The notes under the pieces were generated by a model, which saw nothing but the letters and a program-made list of their open reading frames with translations, had not been told where the DNA came from and searched no databases. The position numbers and the translations under genes were made by a program. A stretch of DNA of 64,000 bases from Pontibacter cellulosilyticus (GTDB lineage: Bacteria; Bacteroidota; Bacteroidia; Cytophagales; Hymenobacteraceae). The DNA lies in the NCBI RefSeq assembly GCF_014306105.1, contig NZ_JACRVF010000003.1:522711-586710 (forward strand), read 5' to 3'. How positions within the stretch are numbered: position 1 is the stretch's first letter; each line of letters starts with the position of its first letter. Below, piece after piece: positions 8,721 to 18,238 of the stretch.

Positions 8721-9974
8721 ATGAACAGTTCAGTCCTGATCGAGTCGTTCGCTGAATTTGCGAAATTCAAGAACATTGACCGTCCGACCATGATGCGTAT
8801 ACTTGAAGACGTATTCCGCACCATGATACGCAAAAAGTGGGGTACCGACGAGAACTTTGACATCATCCTGAACGTGGAGAAGGGTGACCTGGAGATTTGG
8901 CGCAACCGCGAAATCGTGGACGACAACTCGGAGGACATCTGGGACCATGATAAGATAAGCCTTACCGAGGCACGCAAGATTGAGCCTGACTTCGAGGTTG
9001 GTGAAGAAGTATCGGAGGAGATACAACTGGAGGACTTTGGTCGCCGTGCTGTACTTACGGCACGCCAGACTCTGATCCAGCGCATCAAGGACATGGAGAA
9101 GGAATTGCTGTTCCAGAAGTATAAAGACCAGGTTGGCGAGATCATCTCAGGTGAAGTATACCAGGTATGGAACCGCGAAGTATTACTACTAGACCAGGAA
9201 GAAAACGAACTGCTTATACCAAAAGGAGAGCAGATACCAAAAGACCGTTACCGCAAAGGCGACGTAGTACGTGCCGTAGTACAGCGCGTTGAGATCGTGA
9301 ATGGTAATCCTAAGATTATACTTTCTCGTACTTCTCCTGCGTTCCTTGAGCGTTTGTTTGAGAACGAGGTACCGGAAATATTTGATGGCCTGATCGCTAT
9401 CAAGAAAATTGTTCGTGAGCCAGGTGAGCGTGCTAAAGTAGCCGTAGAATCTTTCGACGATCGCATTGACCCGGTAGGTGCCTGCGTAGGTATGAAAGGA
9501 TCTCGTATACACAGCATCGTGCGCGAACTGGAGAACGAAAACATTGACGTAATTAATTATACAGATAACCTGGAGCTATACATTCAGCGTGCCCTTAGCC
9601 CTGCTAAGATCAGCAGCATGAAAATAGACGATGAAACAGGCCGTGTGTCTGTGTTCCTGAAACCAGACCAGGTGTCCCTTGCAATCGGTAAAGGCGGCCA
9701 GAACATTAAACTGGCGAGCAAACTGGTTGACATGGAAATTGACGTATTCCGTGAGTCTGAAACATACGAAGAAGACATCAGCCTGGAAGAATTTACCGAT
9801 GAGATCGAAGACTGGGTAATTGCAGAACTTCGTCGCATCGGCCTTGACACTGCGAAGAGTGTGCTGGCAGTAAGCAAAGAAGATTTGCTGCGCCGCACAG
9901 AGTTGGAAGAAGAGACAATTGATGACGTGCTCTCTATACTTCGCGAAGAGTTGGAAGAAGAAGATAACCAATAG
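8721..9974 (+). CDS. nusA: Transcription termination/antitermination factor NusA
   Basis: A 417-residue RNA-polymerase-binding factor that modulates pausing, termination and antitermination. The N-terminal RNAP-binding domain spans about 1-130, followed by an S1 domain (GEIISGEVYQVWNREVLL...IPKGEQIPKDRYRKGD). Two KH domains follow: DPVGACVGMKGSRIHSIVREL, and DQVSLAIGKGGQNIKLASKL with the GxxG loop. A short C-terminal helical tail (EELEEEDN) ends the protein, as in Bacteroidota NusA without acidic repeats. It is the second gene of the operon. Confidence 0.97.
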   Translation: MNSSVLIESFAEFAKFKNIDRPTMMRILEDVFRTMIRKKWGTDENFDIILNVEKGDLEIWRNREIVDDNSEDIWDHDKISLTEARKIEPDFEVGEEVSEEIQLEDFGRRAVLTARQTLIQRIKDMEKELLFQKYKDQVGEIISGEVYQVWNREVLLLDQEENELLIPKGEQIPKDRYRKGDVVRAVVQRVEIVNGNPKIILSRTSPAFLERLFENEVPEIFDGLIAIKKIVREPGERAKVAVESFDDRIDPVGACVGMKGSRIHSIVRELENENIDVINYTDNLELYIQRALSPAKISSMKIDDETGRVSVFLKPDQVSLAIGKGGQNIKLASKLVDMEIDVFRESETYEEDISLEEFTDEIEDWVIAELRRIGLDTAKSVLAVSKEDLLRRTELEEETIDDVLSILREELEEEDNQ

Positions 9975-10094
9975 TTGTTAGTTGTGCTTCGTTCGTATAA
10001 TTTTGAAAAGATTTTACTGCGGAGCACAGCTAAACCCTTTAACAGAGGCAGCTATACTTTAACATTAGAATTTTAAGACAGCATATAGAACAAC

Positions 10095-13000
10095 ATGGCA
10101 GAAGAAACAACAAGGAGGCTTAAACAGGTTGCGACTACTTTAAACATTGGTACATCTACCATTGTGGACTACCTCTCTGCTAAAGGTTTTGACGTGGAGA
10201 ATAGGCCTACCACCAAAATCACAGCAGAGCAGTTCAATATGCTGGCTAAAGAATTCGCGTCCTCAATGCAGGATAAGCAAGAAGCAGAAGAGCTGAACAT
10301 CGGCAAGAAACCGCAGAGCAACCAGGTTATTGAGTCGGAGCCACAGCAACATGCTGAAGTTAAGAAGCCTAACGAGCCAGAGCAGGAACTGCAGATTAAA
10401 ACAGTACACCAGCCGAAGCCAGCGGCTGAAGAGCCAAAGGCACCTGAGCCGGCTCCGGAAAGCAAATTACCTGGCATCAAAGTTCTAGGTAAGATAGAGC
10501 TTGACGCCAAAGGGCGTCCTGTTCCTAAAAAAGCTGAACCACAGCCAGCAGCTCCTGAACCAGAGGCTCCTAAAGCTTCAGCTGCTCCGGCACCTGAAGC
10601 TAAGAAAGAAGAAACTCCGAAGGAGGAGGCGCCAGTAGCGCAGAAGCCTGCTGCACCTACTACTCCTGAGGCCCCTGAGGCCCCTAAAGCACCTGAGCCA
10701 AAAGAGGAACCTGCCGCACCTAAAGCGGAGGCACCTCAGCAACCGGCACAAGAAAAGCCTGCTGCAGCTCCAAAAGCTGAACCAACTACACCGCCTGCTG
10801 AACAGCAAGCACCTGCAACACCTGCCTCGGCACCAGCTGCTGAGACATCTGCTGCAGATAACGATAATAAAGAACCAATAGAAACGATTACAGGAAAAGC
10901 CGACCAGCTAAAAGGTCTGACTGTGCTTGGCAAGATTGAATTGCCAACAGAGTCCAGACGAAAAGGACCTAAGCCGGTAGCATCTTCTGACGAGAAGAAA
11001 GGCAAAAAGAAAAAACGTAAACGCATTATGGTGGCCACAGAAGGTGGTCAGCAAGGCGGACAGCCAGGACAACAGCAGGGTCAGCGCCCTCAAGGCGGAC
11101 AACAGCAAGGTGGACGTCCTGGTGATAGAAACCAAGGAGGACCGGGCCAACGCCCAGTCAGACCAGCCGGAAAAGGCGGACCACGCAATGCCCCAGCTCC
11201 AAGACCTGACAAAAAAGAGGTTACGGACAAGGAGATTCAGGAGCAGATTAAAGCAACACTTGCAAAACTGAGCGGTGGTAAAAGTGGCGGTGGTAACCGT
11301 GCTAAGTATCGCCGTGAAAAACGCTCAGCCATTGCCGATGCTACAGAAGAGCGTCGAATGCAGGAGCAGGCCGAGTCTAAAACACTTAAGGTAACTGAGT
11401 TTATCTCTGCCAACGACCTTTCGTCGCTGATGGATGTGAGCGTGAACGAGGTTATTAAGGTGTGTATGCAGCTTGGCATGTTCGTTTCAATTAACCAGCG
11501 TCTGGATGCTGAGGCCATCACGATTATTGCGGATGAGTTTGGCTACGACGTTGAGTTCATGACAACGGAAGAAGAGCAGGCCCTGGAAGAGATGCAGGAA
11601 GAGAACGAGGAGGACCTGGTAGAACGCGCTCCGATCGTTACGATCATGGGTCACGTTGACCATGGTAAAACTTCCCTACTCGACTACATCCGTAACGCAA
11701 ACGTTACAGCCGGTGAGGCCGGTGGTATTACGCAGCACATTGGTGCCTACAAGGTAAAAACTGAAAGCGGCCGAAATATCACATTCCTTGATACACCAGG
11801 TCACGAGGCCTTTACAGCGATGCGTGCTCGTGGTGCCAAGGTAACTGACGTTGTAATCATTGTGGTAGCAGCTGACGACGCGGTAATGCCTCAGACAAAA
11901 GAGGCTATCAACCACGCACAGGCAGCCGGTGTACCAATCATCATTGCTATAAACAAAGTAGATAAGCCATCTGCTAACCCGGACAAGATTCGTGAGGAAC
12001 TTTCTCAGATGAACATCCTGGTAGAAGAGTGGGGTGGTAAATACCAGTCTCAGGAAGTATCTGCAAAATCTGGCTTAGGTGTAGAAGACCTGCTGGAGAA
12101 GGTATTGCTGGAGGCTGAATTACTGGAGCTGAAAGCTAACCCAGAGCGTCATGCTATTGGTACCGTAATCGAAGCATCTTTGGATAAAGGCCGTGGTTAT
12201 GTAGCTACCATGTTGGTACAAACAGGTACAATGCAAATCGGAGATGTAGTACTAGCCGGTTCGCACTACGGTAGAGTAAAAGCCATGACTGACCACCGTG
12301 GCCGTAAAATGAAGGAAGCAGGCCCAGCAACACCAGTACAGTTGCTAGGTTTAGATGGTGCACCGCAGGCAGGTGATAAGTTTGTGGTAATGGATTCGGA
12401 GCGTGAAGCTCGTGAAATTGCCTCTAACCGTTCGCAAATGCAGCGTGAGCAAAGCTTGCGTACACGTAAGCATATTACACTTGATGAGATCGGTCGTCGT
12501 TTGGCAATCGGTACATTTAAAGAGCTTAACGTGATCGTGAAAGGTGACGTGGATGGTTCGGTAGAAGCACTTTCTGACTCCCTGTTGAAGCTGTCTACGC
12601 CTGAGGTTCAGGTAAGCATCATCAACAAAGGTGTGGGTGCCATCTCTGAGTCTGACGTATTGCTGGCTTCTGCTTCAGATGCGATCATCATCGGTTTCCA
12701 GGTACGTCCGTCAGTAAACGCACGAAAACTGGCCGAGCAGGAGCAAATAGACATCCGTCTGTATTCAATCATCTACGATGCAATTAACGAGGTGAAGGAT
12801 GCGATGGAAGGTATGCTTGCCCCTACTCTGAAAGAGGAGATTGTTGGTAACGCAGAGGTACGCGACGTATTCAGGATCAGCAAAGTGGGTACGATTGCAG
12901 GATGTATGGTTACAGACGGTACAATCCAGAGAAACTCGAAAGTACGTTTAGTACGTGACGGTATTGTGGTACTGGACGGTGAGATACTTGCCCTGAAGCG

Positions 13001-13130
13001 CTTCAAAGACGATGTGTCTGAAGTAAGACAAGGCTACGAGTGCGGTATCAGCCTGAAAAACTACAACGACATCCAGGTAGGCGACATCATCGAGGCTTAC
13101 ACAGAGAAAGAAGTGAAGCGTAAGCTTTAA
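10095..13130 (+). CDS. infB: Translation initiation factor IF-2
   Basis: A 1011-residue GTPase that brings initiator tRNA to the ribosome. Residues 1-70 form a winged-helix-like start ([21 protein letters not shown]). Residues about 100-380 are low complexity: a Pro/Ala/Glu-rich stretch, then a basic [11 protein letters not shown] patch and a Gln/Gly-rich stretch. The IF2-N domain follows near residue 440. The G domain starts near 519 with GHVDHGKTS, then DTPGHEAF and NKVDKP, followed by domains II-IV ending at EKEVKRKL. The long disordered N-terminus explains the size and is common in this phylum. Unlike its neighbours, the coding sequence contains no AAGTATA/TATACTT heptamer that I can find; one lies just after the stop. 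A 120-bp gap separates it from nusA. Confidence 0.97.
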   Translation: MAEETTRRLKQVATTLNIGTSTIVDYLSAKGFDVENRPTTKITAEQFNMLAKEFASSMQDKQEAEELNIGKKPQSNQVIESEPQQHAEVKKPNEPEQELQIKTVHQPKPAAEEPKAPEPAPESKLPGIKVLGKIELDAKGRPVPKKAEPQPAAPEPEAPKASAAPAPEAKKEETPKEEAPVAQKPAAPTTPEAPEAPKAPEPKEEPAAPKAEAPQQPAQEKPAAAPKAEPTTPPAEQQAPATPASAPAAETSAADNDNKEPIETITGKADQLKGLTVLGKIELPTESRRKGPKPVASSDEKKGKKKKRKRIMVATEGGQQGGQPGQQQGQRPQGGQQQGGRPGDRNQGGPGQRPVRPAGKGGPRNAPAPRPDKKEVTDKEIQEQIKATLAKLSGGKSGGGNRAKYRREKRSAIADATEERRMQEQAESKTLKVTEFISANDLSSLMDVSVNEVIKVCMQLGMFVSINQRLDAEAITIIADEFGYDVEFMTTEEEQALEEMQEENEEDLVERAPIVTIMGHVDHGKTSLLDYIRNANVTAGEAGGITQHIGAYKVKTESGRNITFLDTPGHEAFTAMRARGAKVTDVVIIVVAADDAVMPQTKEAINHAQAAGVPIIIAINKVDKPSANPDKIREELSQMNILVEEWGGKYQSQEVSAKSGLGVEDLLEKVLLEAELLELKANPERHAIGTVIEASLDKGRGYVATMLVQTGTMQIGDVVLAGSHYGRVKAMTDHRGRKMKEAGPATPVQLLGLDGAPQAGDKFVVMDSEREAREIASNRSQMQREQSLRTRKHITLDEIGRRLAIGTFKELNVIVKGDVDGSVEALSDSLLKLSTPEVQVSIINKGVGAISESDVLLASASDAIIIGFQVRPSVNARKLAEQEQIDIRLYSIIYDAINEVKDAMEGMLAPTLKEEIVGNAEVRDVFRISKVGTIAGCMVTDGTIQRNSKVRLVRDGIVVLDGEILALKRFKDDVSEVRQGYECGISLKNYNDIQVGDIIEAYTEKEVKRKL

Positions 13131-13146
13131 TTAAAGTATAAAAAGC

Positions 13147-13183
13147 AGAAAGCCCCGGTTACCAAAAGTAGCCGGGGCTTTCT
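13147..13183 (+). terminator. Strong intrinsic terminator of the rimP-nusA-infB operon
   Basis: AGAAAGCCCCGG (13147-13158) pairs perfectly with 13172-13183, a 12-bp GC-rich stem, followed by TGTTGTTG. It begins 17 bases after the infB stop. Confidence 0.88.
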
Positions 13184-13197
13184 TGTTGTTGCACAAA

Positions 13198-13231
13198 TAA
13201 AGAAGCCACTCCTGAGGGAGTGGCTTCTTTA
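13198..13231 (-). terminator. Perfect 15-bp hairpin, terminator (probably bidirectional)
   Basis: TAAAGAAGCCACTCC (13198-13212) pairs perfectly with 13217-13231 around the tetraloop TGAG. T-rich sequence follows on both strands. It ends 9 bases from the stop of the minus-strand gene at 13241 and also backs up the infB terminator. Confidence 0.82.
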
Positions 13232-13240
13232 TTTTATATT

Positions 13241-13594
13241 TTAGTTCCTACGTTTTTGCTGCCGCTTTAAACGCTTTTTATCGCGCTTGTGCTTTTTCAT
13301 CATCTCTTCTTCCTTCTTCAGGATCTCCTTCATCTTTTTACTCTTGGCAATCTTCTTCTTTTCAAAAGATTTGCGGCGGCTGCCTCTATCATCTTCATAC
13401 TCATTGTATCTTTTGTCCAGCCCCTGCCCTCTTCTGCCAACAGCATCCGCGGAACTGCCTTTAGTCTGCACTTTAGAGGTTCCCCAATATTCGTCCTTTG
13501 ATTTTGTACTGCTCTGGGCAGAAGATTGCGCCTGCGCCTCAGAAAAGGATAGAAAACAACCAAGCGCCAGCACCAATAGAAACAATTTCTTCAT
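13241..13594 (-). CDS. Small secreted, highly basic protein of unknown function
   Basis: A 117-residue protein with a signal peptide (MKKLFLLVLALGCFLSFSEAQAQ). The middle is polar (DEYWGTSKVQTKGSS...RRGQGLDKRYNEYEDD). The C-terminal third is extremely Lys/Arg-rich and probably helical (KKKIAKSKKMKEILKKEEEMM...KRLKRQQKRRN). I do not recognise a family. The charge pattern would suit binding to nucleic acid, polyanionic polysaccharide or peptidoglycan in the periplasm, but that is speculation. It has its own terminator, and about 90 bp separate it from the DUF3078 gene upstream on the same strand. Confidence 0.7.
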   Translation of the reverse strand: MKKLFLLVLALGCFLSFSEAQAQSSAQSSTKSKDEYWGTSKVQTKGSSADAVGRRGQGLDKRYNEYEDDRGSRRKSFEKKKIAKSKKMKEILKKEEEMMKKHKRDKKRLKRQQKRRN

Positions 13595-13686
13595 ATCAAC
13601 CTGTGTGTGTTTAGTAATACAACGCAGAAAAGCGTGTAATGTATATATTTAAATTAAGAACAGCACAGAAAACTTTAAAAGTTCAG

Positions 13687-14643
13687 CTACTGGAAACTAT
13701 AAGAGATACCGATGCCTAATGTTTCTTTTACCTGCAGCCGCGGTCCTTTTTTTGCAGATGCACCGGCTTCACTGGCAGGTATGATTATGTTTATGTCATC
13801 GTCATAGATCATGTGCACAAACAAACTGGCAGAAATAAGTTTGTTTACTTTAAAGTTGATTAGATTCTCCCAGTTCACATCTATGTTCTCAGGGTTTTGC
13901 AGGTAATTAGAAAACAAATCGAGTTTAGACTGGAAAATAACATTCTTCAAAATCTCCTCTCTGTATCTTACATTAACATACCCACCAAACTCCTTACGAA
14001 GTCGCTCCCCTGTGCCCGGGATAATCTCTCCTGCTGCATTGCGCTCGGCAGGTTCCACACCGAAGGCTCCTCTGTCTGCCAATGTCTGCAAGCGCACAAA
14101 TGTGAACTTACCTGTAACAGGCGATATAAAAACCGACAACTTATCATTTGGTTTATAGTCCATACCCAACGAAGCAAGCACAAAGGCAGGTGCCAGGAAA
14201 TCAGACAGGATGGTATCGCGGGACGCAGTGTAGGTGGAGGTAAGTTGCGTTTTTAAATTTACCTGTGCAGAATAAAACCAATCTTCAGAAGCACGATGGC
14301 CATACTTAGTGTTTAGCTCAAGTTTATCGTCGCTCTTGCGCAAACGCTGATTCTCCAGCTTTAAAGTGCCATACGTTATATCCAAAGCATTATCCCAGGT
14401 GTGGTGGCCTTGGGCGTAGTTCGCATGTACATTAGCTATTCCTAACACGGATACAGAGCTTTGCCCTCCGGCGGCCCAGTTACTCAAACTTACCTGGCTA
14501 AAATTTATAGTACCGGTACCCCCAAAATCCCAGATGTTGGCGGAGTCAGGAGAAACAGAATTGTCTTGCCCAAAAGATGGAACAACAGCTAAGAAAAAAA
14601 GAACGGATGCGTAAAGGGTGTTTTTAAGTATAGATGTGATCAT
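13687..14643 (-). CDS. DUF3078 outer-membrane-like protein
   Basis: A 318-residue protein with a signal peptide (ASVLFFLAVVPSFGQ). The mature part opens IWDFGGTGTINFSQVSLSNWAAGG, typical of the DUF3078 family in Bacteroidota. It continues with alternating amphipathic strands (KLELNTKYGHRASEDWFYSA, KLSVFISPVTGKF) and ends in an aromatic-terminated strand (LGIGISYSFQ), the usual signal for outer-membrane barrel assembly. Function is unknown. It lies between mscL and the basic secreted protein on the same strand. Confidence 0.8.
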   Translation of the reverse strand: MITSILKNTLYASVLFFLAVVPSFGQDNSVSPDSANIWDFGGTGTINFSQVSLSNWAAGGQSSVSVLGIANVHANYAQGHHTWDNALDITYGTLKLENQRLRKSDDKLELNTKYGHRASEDWFYSAQVNLKTQLTSTYTASRDTILSDFLAPAFVLASLGMDYKPNDKLSVFISPVTGKFTFVRLQTLADRGAFGVEPAERNAAGEIIPGTGERLRKEFGGYVNVRYREEILKNVIFQSKLDLFSNYLQNPENIDVNWENLINFKVNKLISASLFVHMIYDDDINIIIPASEAGASAKKGPRLQVKETLGIGISYSFQ

Positions 14644-14695
14644 TTATAAAGGATTGTTTCGCTGCGGCGGCAGCAATATTCAAATTTTTGTATGC

Positions 14696-15139
14696 TTATA
14701 CTTGCTTTTGCTCCGGTGTGTTAGGAACATTGTCATTTTTGAGCAAATCACGGATCTCAGCCAACAGCATTTCTTGCTTATTACTAGGTGGCGCAGGTTT
14801 AGCCGCCTCTTTTTCGCGTAGCCTGTTAATAGTTCGTACAAGTATAAAGATGGCGAAGGCGATGATCAGGAAATTAACAACAGCCTGTAAAAAGCTCCCA
14901 TAGTTAATAGATACGGCCTGCTCTACCACTTCCCCATTTGCCACAACAGCCTCTTTTAGCACAAGTTTTAGCCGGGAGAAGTCAACGTTACTAATCAGCA
15001 AGCCCAGTGGAGGCATAATAACATCATCAACCAATGACTTGGTTATTCCTCCGAATGCGGCACCAATCACCACACCAACAGCCAGATCAATTACATTGCC
15101 TTTTACAGCGAACTTTTTAAACTCAGAAAGAAGACCCAT
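14696..15139 (-). CDS. mscL: Large-conductance mechanosensitive channel MscL
   Basis: A 147-residue inner-membrane channel that opens under membrane tension to release solutes on osmotic downshock. The N-terminus [25 protein letters not shown] holds the first transmembrane, pore-lining helix with the conserved [22 protein letters not shown] follows, then the second helix ([17 protein letters not shown]) and the cytoplasmic charged bundle ([11 protein letters not shown]). Length and order are typical. The gap to the plus-strand gene at 15321 is a divergent promoter region. Confidence 0.96.
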   Translation of the reverse strand: MGLLSEFKKFAVKGNVIDLAVGVVIGAAFGGITKSLVDDVIMPPLGLLISNVDFSRLKLVLKEAVVANGEVVEQAVSINYGSFLQAVVNFLIIAFAIFILVRTINRLREKEAAKPAPPSNKQEMLLAEIRDLLKNDNVPNTPEQKQV

Positions 15140-15276
15140 CTTTTAAATTTAAAGGTGAAATAAAAACTTTATTATACTTTATACTTATACACAGAAGCAC
15201 ATTTAGCACTCTCGGAAGCGATGGTTGCACTAAGGCAGGCAAACCAATTAGCTAATCAAGAATTTAACTAAATTAC

Positions 15277-15284
15277 TATATTTG
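15277..15284 (+). promoter_or_regulatory. Candidate -7 element for the enoyl-CoA hydratase gene
   Basis: TATATTTG matches TAnnTTTG and lies 37 bases upstream of the ATG at 15321. I see no good TTTG element at the expected upstream distance, so this is a weak candidate. Confidence 0.4.
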
Positions 15285-15320
15285 TGCTGAAAAATTAAGA
15301 ATAGAAAAGGCGAAAAACCT

Positions 15321-16103
15321 ATGGCTACATACGAAAACCTACTGCTCGAACTGAACAATGGCATCTTAACCATTACAATTAACAGAGCAGATAAGCTAAA
15401 TGCACTTAACATCGATACAATCCGCGAAATCAAAACTGCTATTCAGCGGGTGTATGACGACGAGGATGTAAAGGGTGCCATTTTTACAGGTGCTGGCCAA
15501 AAGGCATTTGTAGCAGGGGCTGATATTTCGGAGATTGCTGAACTTAGCGAGGTGAATGCGCGCAGCTTTGCAGAAAGAGGCCAGGATGTTTTCGCTATGA
15601 TAGAGCGTTGCAATAAACCAGTAATTGCTGCTGTAAATGGATTTGCGTTGGGTGGTGGTTGCGAGTTAGCCATGGCATGCCACATGCGCGTAGCCAGCGA
15701 AAATGCCCGCTTCGGACAGCCAGAAGTTAACTTAGGCGTAATACCAGGCTACGGCGGCACGCAGCGCATGACGCAGTTAATTGGCAAAGGCAAAGCCATG
15801 GAGCTGATGATGACCGGCGACATGATTACAGCAGAAGAAGCTAAAGCGCTAGGACTTGTAAACCATGTAGTACCGCAGGAAGATCTGCTGCTGAAGTGTA
15901 CTGAGATACTGAACAAGATCATGAGCAAAGCCCCGCTAGCTATCGGATTGGTGATCGAGTGTGTGAACGCGGTGTTTAATAAAGATGAAAACGGCTACCA
16001 AACAGAGGCTAACTCTTTTGCCCGTTGCTGCTCATCCGACGACTTTGTAGAAGGCACCAATGCTTTTCTTGAGAAACGTAAACCTGAGTTCAGAGGCGTT
16101 TAA
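15321..16103 (+). CDS. Enoyl-CoA hydratase/isomerase family protein
   Basis: A 260-residue crotonase-fold enzyme. Signatures in order: INRADKLNALN, AGADISEIAEL (oxyanion hole), NGFALGGGCELAMAC (first Glu) and FGQPEVNLGVIPGYGGTQRM (second Glu), so both catalytic glutamates of a true hydratase are present. The C-terminus EGTNAFLEKRKPEF is typical. It would hydrate trans-2-enoyl-CoA in fatty-acid beta-oxidation or a short-chain CoA pathway. No other beta-oxidation gene is in the window; the next gene, a flippase, starts 34 bp downstream and may be co-transcribed. Confidence 0.92.
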   Translation: MATYENLLLELNNGILTITINRADKLNALNIDTIREIKTAIQRVYDDEDVKGAIFTGAGQKAFVAGADISEIAELSEVNARSFAERGQDVFAMIERCNKPVIAAVNGFALGGGCELAMACHMRVASENARFGQPEVNLGVIPGYGGTQRMTQLIGKGKAMELMMTGDMITAEEAKALGLVNHVVPQEDLLLKCTEILNKIMSKAPLAIGLVIECVNAVFNKDENGYQTEANSFARCCSSDDFVEGTNAFLEKRKPEFRGV

Positions 16104-16137
16104 TTCCCATCAATCCCAAACCCGACCCTTTTAAAGT

Positions 16138-17628
16138 ATGAGTATAGCCAAGAAATTGGTCGGGCAGACTGCTGCCTATGGTTTAAGTAGTATAGTAGGC
16201 AGGGCGCTAAATTATTTGCTCGTTCCTGTTTATACACGCGTATTCCTGCCCGAGGAGTATGGGGTTGTTTCTTATCTATATGCCTTCGTCGCTTTCTTTA
16301 ACGTGGTGTATACATATGGCATGGAGACAGCCTTTTTTAGGTTTGCCAACAGGCCTGATTCTGATCCCAAAGCAGTGTATAACCGTGTGCTTAGCGCCAT
16401 ACTTCTTAGCAGTGCTGTTTTTACAGGCATCCTTCTTCTTCTGTCAGGATATATTGCAGACTACATTGGCTACCCGGACCGGCAGGAGTTTATTACTTGG
16501 CTAGCCCTGGTATTAGCCATAGACGCAATCGTAGCCATACCTTTTGCCTGGCTACGACACCAGAATAAGGCAATTAAGTTCGCATCTATAAAGCTCTCCA
16601 ACATCCTGATTACAGTGGGGGCTAATCTCCTTTTCCTGGTAGTGTTCCGACATATTTATGAAGGCAAATATCTACAGGAGCTTAGGCCTTTAGTTTCTTA
16701 CCTGTACGACCCTGATTTTGGAGTAGGCTATATATTCATCATTAACTTGGTGGCCAATGCTTTGCTCCTGCCTATGCTCTGGCGCGAATTCCGCATTTTC
16801 CGCTTTAAACTGGATCTGGAGCAACTGAAACCAATGCTTGTATATGCTTATCCCCTGCTTTTTATGGGATTGGCAGGCATGGTAAATGAGGTGATAGACC
16901 GAATTCTGCTGGAGCATTGGCTACCTGAAAGCTTCTATCCGGAAATGAGTAATATGGCTGCAGTAGGTGTTTACAGTGCCTGCTATAAACTTGCCATATT
17001 TATGACGCTGGCCATACAGGCTTTCCGATATGCAGCAGAGCCATTCTTTTTTTCGCAGGCGCAAGAGAAGGATTCACCTCAATCATTTGCTCTTGTGATG
17101 AAGTGGTTCGTGATTGTCTGCACTTTCATCTTCTTGTTCATATCTGCTAACTTAGAGGACTTCGCATACTTTATAGGACCCGAATACTGGGACGGCCTGA
17201 TAGTGGTGCCGATTCTGTTGCTGGCAAACCTGTTTCTTGGCGTATACTATAACCTGTCGGTGTGGTTTAAGCTAACCGATAAAACAAAGTATGGCACCTA
17301 CATTAGTTTTGCCGGGGCAGCCATAACGATACTTTTTAACCTGCTGCTCATACCTGTGTTAGGCTATGTGGGCTCAGCTATTGCCACTTTTGTTTGCTAC
17401 TTTAGTATGGCACTTGCCAGTTACCTGCTCGGGCACCGCCACTACCCTATTCCATATCCTGTTAAAGCAATTGTAAGCTACATCTTGCTGGCAATTGCGC
17501 TGGTGTGGTTGGCATTGGCCATAGAAATTGATAACTTCTGGCTGCGTCATGCGTTTCACTTGGCTGTAACTGCTGTTTTTCCGGTAGTAGTATGGCTACG
17601 TGAGCGTCCCCGCTTTCTTAAACTTTAA
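16138..17628 (+). CDS. MATE/Wzx-like polysaccharide flippase
   Basis: A 496-residue integral membrane protein with about 12-14 hydrophobic segments. The N-terminal region LVGQTAAYGLSSIVGRALNYLLVPVYTRVF is characteristic of the polysaccharide_synt/Wzx branch of the MOP superfamily, which flips lipid-linked sugars across the inner membrane. The C-terminus ends in a positively charged tail (LRERPRFLKL). It heads a run of six plus-strand genes that includes a sugar nucleotidyltransferase, which fits a glycan or cell-envelope role. The substrate cannot be inferred. Confidence 0.87.
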   Translation: MSIAKKLVGQTAAYGLSSIVGRALNYLLVPVYTRVFLPEEYGVVSYLYAFVAFFNVVYTYGMETAFFRFANRPDSDPKAVYNRVLSAILLSSAVFTGILLLLSGYIADYIGYPDRQEFITWLALVLAIDAIVAIPFAWLRHQNKAIKFASIKLSNILITVGANLLFLVVFRHIYEGKYLQELRPLVSYLYDPDFGVGYIFIINLVANALLLPMLWREFRIFRFKLDLEQLKPMLVYAYPLLFMGLAGMVNEVIDRILLEHWLPESFYPEMSNMAAVGVYSACYKLAIFMTLAIQAFRYAAEPFFFSQAQEKDSPQSFALVMKWFVIVCTFIFLFISANLEDFAYFIGPEYWDGLIVVPILLLANLFLGVYYNLSVWFKLTDKTKYGTYISFAGAAITILFNLLLIPVLGYVGSAIATFVCYFSMALASYLLGHRHYPIPYPVKAIVSYILLAIALVWLALAIEIDNFWLRHAFHLAVTAVFPVVVWLRERPRFLKL

Positions 17629-17643
17629 GCCTTAATTTTAAAG

Positions 17644-18093
17644 ATGAACAACAACAACCTAAAGGTTAACGTCATTAACCAATCTAAGCACGCGCTTCCG
17701 TCTTACCAGACCATACACTCTGCTGGCATGGATCTACGGGCTAACTTAGAGGTACCTGTTATACTGAAGCCTTTACAGCGCGCGCTGTTGCCAACAGGCC
17801 TTTTTATTGAACTACCCGAAGGTCACGAAGCACAAATTCGTCCTCGCAGTGGTCTGGCATACAAACACGGTATTTCCATCGTTAATAGCCCGGGCACCAT
17901 TGATGCCGATTACCGCGGAGAGATAAAAGTGCTGCTGGTTAACCTCTCTGACCAGGATTTTGTTGTGGAAGATGGAGAGCGCATTGCCCAAATGGTAGTA
18001 GCCAAGTATGAGCGAGTAGAATGGGCTGAGGCAGAAACATTAACAGGCACTGAACGCGGAGCAGGCGGCTACGGCAGTACAGGAACAAAATAG
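17644..18093 (+). CDS. dut: Deoxyuridine 5'-triphosphate nucleotidohydrolase (dUTPase)
   Basis: A 149-residue trimeric dUTPase that converts dUTP to dUMP and pyrophosphate, keeping uracil out of DNA. All five motifs are visible: [48 protein letters not shown] and the C-terminal [10 protein letters not shown], which closes over the active site. It starts 16 bp after the flippase stop. This pairing of a flippase with dut recurs, to my knowledge, in Bacteroidota genomes. Confidence 0.96.
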   Translation: MNNNNLKVNVINQSKHALPSYQTIHSAGMDLRANLEVPVILKPLQRALLPTGLFIELPEGHEAQIRPRSGLAYKHGISIVNSPGTIDADYRGEIKVLLVNLSDQDFVVEDGERIAQMVVAKYERVEWAEAETLTGTERGAGGYGSTGTK

Positions 18094-18238
18094 TAATTGC
18101 TCGACTTCCATTATGGGTTATCATGCACCGAATTATGCTTTACCCAGTAGTTATCGAATAACGAACAACCGATAATAAAAAAAGCTGCGACTCAGGTTGT
18201 GGCGTTTAATATACCTTTAATCAAAACTAAAGAACGCT

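Noticed and set aside
11041..11220. Gln/Gly-rich repetitive stretch in infB considered as a tandem repeat or insertion
   Set aside because: It is ordinary low-complexity sequence in the disordered IF-2 N-terminus, with no exact repeat unit and the frame intact.
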